In this document: positions 13,100 to 16,219 of the stretch, one piece after another
Position numbering within the stretch: position 1 is the stretch's first letter
Layout of the letters: every line of letters begins with the position of its first letter
Source: Bacillota bacterium
GTDB taxonomy: Bacteria; Bacillota; Clostridia; Lutisporales; Lutisporaceae
Assembly: GCA_023230985.1 (NCBI GenBank)
Contig: JALNWH010000039.1
Location: forward strand, 1 to 16,219
Length of the DNA: 16,219 nt
Direction: 5' to 3'
Translations under genes and position numbers: made by a program
The notes under the pieces: model-generated
Database searches by the model: none
Told to the model about the DNA's origin: nothing
What the model saw: the letters and a program-made list of their open reading frames with translations, nothing else

Positions 13100-14860
13100 A
13101 TGTATTTCTCAGAAGATAAGGTTTCTGAGATAATTGAGAAAAATGATATTGTTGAATTAATATCTCAATATCTTAATCTTACAAAGAAAGGTAAAAATCA
13201 CTGGGGTTTATGCCCTTTCCATACTGAGAAGACGCCTTCTTTCAGTGTTTCTTTAGAAAAACAGTTATTTTACTGTTTTGGATGTAGTGTAGGAGGCAAT
13301 GTGATTACTTTCGTTCAAAAAATTGAAAGGTTAAGCTATGTTGAGGCTTTATATTTTTTAGCTAAAAGAGCAGGAATTCCTATTGACGAAAGAATCGACA
13401 AAAATGAATTAGAGAAGATTAAGGCTAAAGAAGAACTTTATAAAATTAATACCGAAGCGGCAAAATTTTTTTACGAGAATATTAAAAAAAATGCTAATGC
13501 AATGGAGTATCTTTCCGGTAGAGGACTTGAACAAAATATAGCAAAAAAATTTGGTATTGGATATTCAATAGATAGTTGGGACAAACTTAATAGATTTTTA
13601 AAATCAAAGGGCTATTCAGACGATTTAATAGAAAGAACTGGCCTTATAGTAAAAAAAGACAAAGGATATTATGATAGATTTAGAAATAGGATAATGTTTC
13701 CGATTATTGACTTAAAAGGCAATGTAATAGCATTTGGCGGGAGGGTACTTGATGAAAGCAAACCAAAGTATTTAAATTCGCCTGAAACGATGATTTATAG
13801 TAAAAGCAATAGCATCTATGCTTTAAATATAGTAAAGGAAATAAGAGGTTTAAAAAATATAATTGTAGTAGAAGGATATATGGATGTTATTTCTTTGTAT
13901 CAGTTTGGTATTAAGAATGTTGTAGCTTCGTTAGGGACAGCTTTTACTAAACAGCAGGCTAGATTACTAAAAAGATATGCTAATGAAATCATCATAGCCT
14001 ATGATTCAGATGTAGCAGGACAGTCTGCCACACTCAAAGGCTTATCAATACTTCAAAAAGAAGGCTGTATAGTTAAGGTGTTAACTTTGCCAATAGGGAT
14101 GGATCCGGATGATTTTATTAGGAGTAAAGGTGTTAGTGCCTTCAACGATTTATTAAACAGAAGTTATTCATTAATAGAATATAAAATTCACAATGCAAAA
14201 AAGAACTTTGATCTTAGTATATTGGATGATAGAGTAAAATTTTCTAAAAAGCTAGCCGTTATACTTAGTAAACTGGAAAGTCCTATAGAAATTGATGTAT
14301 ATATAAAAAAATTTACTAAAGAATTACGAATAAATGAAGAAGCTATATATGCAGAAGTAAAGAAAAACAAAAGGAAGCATATCAGTGGAAATAATAGGCA
14401 TAATATAATAAGCAGATTGAAAAAAGATGAAAACGATTTAAGCGGGCAAATTATTGCTGAAAAAAAGATACTTAATATATGTGCTTTATACAAAGATAAA
14501 TCAGAATATGTTTTTAAAAGGATTAAACCTGATAGTTTTTCAAAAGGTTTACATGAAAAGATTGCTAATATAATAAATTTAAAAATAAAAGAAGGAAAAA
14601 TGATATCTGCCGGAGAAATACTAATCCATTTGGAAGATGAAAAAGAAAAGGAAAAAGCTTCACAAGTTTTCAATATTGATATTTCTAAAAAAGATATAGA
14701 ACTACTGGATATTTATATTGATAAGATTTATCAATTTAGTATAGGAAACAAAATAGAAGAACTTACCATAGCAATGAATGAATGTTTTGAAAGAGAAGAA
14801 AAAGAAAAGGCAAATAAAATATTTATGGAGATAATGGATTTACAAAAGAAAAAGAAATAG
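13100..14860 (+). CDS. dnaG: DNA primase DnaG
   Basis: DnaG makes the RNA primers for chromosome replication, working with the replicative helicase at the fork. From ATG 13100 the protein has 586 residues, the normal size. The N-terminal CHC2 zinc finger has C38, H41, C59 and C62 in CPFH and CFGC. The RNA-polymerase basic motif appears as RFRNRIMFPI (193-202). The TOPRIM catalytic core shows VVEGYMDV with E258 and D262, AYDSDVAGQ with D302 and D304, and DPDDF (335-339). The rest, to the C-terminus, is the helicase-interaction part. The frame is open back to 13025, but that extension has no family resemblance; ATG 13100 has AAAGGCGGT just upstream and begins the standard MYFSEDKVSEII start. 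sigA follows after 24 bp, so the two form one operon. Confidence 0.95.
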   Translation: MYFSEDKVSEIIEKNDIVELISQYLNLTKKGKNHWGLCPFHTEKTPSFSVSLEKQLFYCFGCSVGGNVITFVQKIERLSYVEALYFLAKRAGIPIDERIDKNELEKIKAKEELYKINTEAAKFFYENIKKNANAMEYLSGRGLEQNIAKKFGIGYSIDSWDKLNRFLKSKGYSDDLIERTGLIVKKDKGYYDRFRNRIMFPIIDLKGNVIAFGGRVLDESKPKYLNSPETMIYSKSNSIYALNIVKEIRGLKNIIVVEGYMDVISLYQFGIKNVVASLGTAFTKQQARLLKRYANEIIIAYDSDVAGQSATLKGLSILQKEGCIVKVLTLPIGMDPDDFIRSKGVSAFNDLLNRSYSLIEYKIHNAKKNFDLSILDDRVKFSKKLAVILSKLESPIEIDVYIKKFTKELRINEEAIYAEVKKNKRKHISGNNRHNIISRLKKDENDLSGQIIAEKKILNICALYKDKSEYVFKRIKPDSFSKGLHEKIANIINLKIKEGKMISAGEILIHLEDEKEKEKASQVFNIDISKKDIELLDIYIDKIYQFSIGNKIEELTIAMNECFEREEKEKANKIFMEIMDLQKKKK

Positions 14861-14884
14861 TATCCTTGAAGGGAGGGGTTAACC

Positions 14885-15985
14885 TTGAAAAATGAAACAT
14901 TAAAAATAAATGATATAAAAGAATTGGTTGAAAAGGGTAAAAAAAGCGGGATTCTTTCCTATAAAGAAATAATGGATGCTCTTGAAGAAGTTGAAATAGA
15001 TTCGGAGCAGATAGATAAAATATATGAATATCTAGAATCTAAAGGCATCGAGGTAATTGGCAATATCGAAACTGAAGTAGATATTCCACCTATAGACGAT
15101 GATGACGATGAAAATTCAGAAGAAGTCGATTTGGATCTTTCTGTTCCGGAAGGAGTAAGCATTGATGATCCGGTAAGGATGTATTTAAAAGAAATAGGGA
15201 AGGTGCCTTTGTTAACCTCTGATGAGGAAATAGATTTAGCGAAACGAATGGAAATGGGAGAGCTTGAAGCTAAGAAAAAGCTTACAGAGGCGAATTTACG
15301 GCTTGTAGTCAGTATTGCAAAAAGATATGTTGGAAGAGGAATGCTGTTTCTTGATTTGATACAGGAAGGTAATTTAGGGTTAATTAAAGCTGTAGAAAAA
15401 TTTGATTACAACAAAGGTTTTAAGTTTAGTACTTATGCCACATGGTGGATTAGGCAAGCTATAACAAGAGCGATTGCAGATCAAGCCAGAACAATTAGAA
15501 TACCTGTTCATATGGTGGAGACTATAAATAAGCTTATTAGAGTTCATAGGCAGCTTTTACAAGAACTTGGCAGAGATCCTGTACCGGAAGAAATTGCGGA
15601 AGAAATGGGGTTGCCTGTAGAGAAGGTTAGGGAGATACAAAAAATAGCTCAAGAGCCGGTATCTTTGGAAACTCCAATCGGTGAGGAGGAAGACAGTCAC
15701 CTTGGAGATTTTATTCCTGATGATGATGCTCTTGCACCTGCAGAGGCTGCTGCTTTTACATTGCTTAAAGAACAGCTAATGGATGTCCTGGTGACATTGA
15801 CCCCAAGGGAAGAAAAAGTGCTAAGATTAAGATTTGGTCTTGATGATGGCAGGGCTAGGACATTAGAAGAAGTAGGAAAAGAATTTAATGTTACGAGAGA
15901 AAGAATAAGGCAGATAGAGGCAAAAGCTCTAAGAAAGCTCCGTCATCCAAGTAGGAGTAAAAAGCTGAAAGATTATTTAGAATAA
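14885..15985 (+). CDS. rpoD: Primary RNA polymerase sigma factor SigA (RpoD)
   Basis: This is the housekeeping sigma factor that directs RNA polymerase to most promoters. It has 366 residues, the compact Firmicute form with a short region 1.1 (1-65) and an acidic linker (DDDDDENSEE, 71-80). Region 1.2 starts at DDPVRMYLKEIG (94-105). Regions 2.1-2.4 include ANLRLVVSIAKRYVGRG and the -10-binding YATWWIRQAITRAI (184-197). Region 3 begins with RTIRIPVHM. Region 4.2, the -35-binding helix-turn-helix, is TLEEVGKEFNVTRERIRQIE (326-345). The start is TTG 14885, eight bases after a strong GGGAGGGG; the ATG at 14892 is out of frame. It follows dnaG by 24 bp. The TTG may moderate expression. Confidence 0.96.
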   Translation: MKNETLKINDIKELVEKGKKSGILSYKEIMDALEEVEIDSEQIDKIYEYLESKGIEVIGNIETEVDIPPIDDDDDENSEEVDLDLSVPEGVSIDDPVRMYLKEIGKVPLLTSDEEIDLAKRMEMGELEAKKKLTEANLRLVVSIAKRYVGRGMLFLDLIQEGNLGLIKAVEKFDYNKGFKFSTYATWWIRQAITRAIADQARTIRIPVHMVETINKLIRVHRQLLQELGRDPVPEEIAEEMGLPVEKVREIQKIAQEPVSLETPIGEEEDSHLGDFIPDDDALAPAEAAAFTLLKEQLMDVLVTLTPREEKVLRLRFGLDDGRARTLEEVGKEFNVTRERIRQIEAKALRKLRHPSRSKKLKDYLE

Positions 15986-15987
15986 AC

Positions 15988-16070
15988 CCTATAAATGGTA
16001 CAATTCTATTTATATAGTATTTATAGGCAAGCTTTTCCTAAAAACTATACGTATCCGGTTTTTTATTGCC
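15988..16070 (+). terminator. Two inverted repeats after sigA, probable termination region
   Basis: CCTATAAAT (15988-15996) and ATTTATAGG (16019-16027) are a perfect 9-bp inverted repeat starting two bases after the sigA stop, with a 22-base loop and no T-tail. A second structure overlaps it: GGCAA (16026-16030) with TTGCC (16066-16070), enclosing AAAAAC (16040-16045) with GTTTTT (16058-16063); this contains a six-T run. Termination of sigA here is likely, but which hairpin does it is unclear. Confidence 0.45.
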
Positions 16071-16099
16071 TCATAATAACAAAATGATTTAAATTACTA

Positions 16100-16128
16100 T
16101 TGACAATTAACTTTAAAGTTAGTAGAAT
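16100..16128 (+). promoter_or_regulatory. Sigma-A promoter of tRNA-Asn
   Basis: A perfect -35 TTGACA (16100-16105), 17 bases, and TAGAAT (16123-16128) form a strong promoter, with the start expected near 16135, about 12 bases before the tRNA. A perfect TATAAT at 16128-16133 overlaps the end of the -10 but would need a 22-base spacer. The spacer contains a perfect 14-bp palindrome, TAACTTTAAAGTTA (16108-16121). Confidence 0.8.
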
Positions 16129-16146
16129 ATAATTTGTCAGTTGTTT

Positions 16147-16219
16147 TCCTCAATAGCTCAGTCGGTAGAGCATGCGGCTGTTAACCGCAGGGTCGTTGGT
16201 TCGAGTCCAACTTGAGGAG
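16147..16219 (+). tRNA. tRNA-Asn, anticodon GUU
   Basis: The full cloverleaf can be drawn. The acceptor TCCTCAA (16147-16153) pairs with TTGAGGA (16212-16218), and the discriminator is G16219, usual for Asn. The D-arm has GCTC and GAGC. The anticodon stem TGCGG (16173-16177) pairs with CCGCA (16185-16189) around CTGTTAA, with anticodon GTT at 16180-16182. The T-arm is GTTGG-TTCGAGT-CCAAC. The window ends on the discriminator, so whether CCA is encoded cannot be seen, nor whether more tRNAs follow. Confidence 0.97.

Noticed and set aside
14188..14673. 161-residue open frame on the minus strand
   Set aside because: It lies wholly inside dnaG, is rich in Ser, Phe and Leu as expected for the reverse of a Lys/Glu-rich gene, and shows no motif.

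Overview
This is an AT-rich window from a Gram-positive Firmicute, most likely an anaerobic member of the Clostridia/Tissierellia. The grounds are strong GGAGG-type ribosome binding sites, GTG and TTG starts, a polyamine-importer operon, glutamate formimidoyltransferase, a YmaF-like protein, and the dgt-dnaG-sigA order typical of low-GC Gram-positives. A site matching the Bacillus sigma-H consensus upstream of dnaG hints at a spore former, but this is inference. No plasmid, phage or CRISPR genes are visible. The window opens in the 3' end of a tRNA-like RNA, probably tmRNA, and closes on the last encoded base of a tRNA-Asn.

Layout. 1-234: RNA 3' end, two hairpin terminators and a compact promoter. 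235-1056: radical SAM protein with CX4CX2C cysteines. 1363-5061: potABCD, a complete spermidine/putrescine ABC importer with overlapping genes, closed by a 13-bp terminator hairpin. 5196-6062: TtcA-like tRNA-thiolation enzyme. 6063-6471: a non-coding stretch that holds a roughly 210-bp imperfect palindrome and a good sigma-A promoter. 6472-8354: ftcD plus a P1-family (DmpA/NylC-like) self-cleaving hydrolase. 8351-9733, minus strand: a DUF3810-like membrane metalloprotease followed by a small HxH-repeat YmaF-like protein, converging on the P1 hydrolase with overlapping stop codons. 9955-11823: a secreted surface protein with a beta-helix, a charged Asp-Pro repeat and a bacterial-repeat domain. 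11901-15985: dgt, dnaG and sigA, the replication and transcription core. 16100-16219: promoter and tRNA-Asn(GUU).

How the genes work together. potABCD encodes all four parts of one transporter. dnaG and sigA form a macromolecular-synthesis operon, with dgt just upstream acting on dNTP pools. ftcD and the P1 hydrolase are 23 bp apart behind one promoter and are probably co-transcribed, although their joint chemistry is unknown. The DUF3810 protease and the HxH protein look like a two-gene unit with possible metal dependence.

Most of the window is ordinary chromosome. The items most worth a second look are the interrupted T-loop at the very start, the large palindrome at 6103-6313, the sigma-H-like site upstream of dnaG, the regular HxH spacing in the YmaF-like protein, and the charge-switched tandem duplication in the surface protein.
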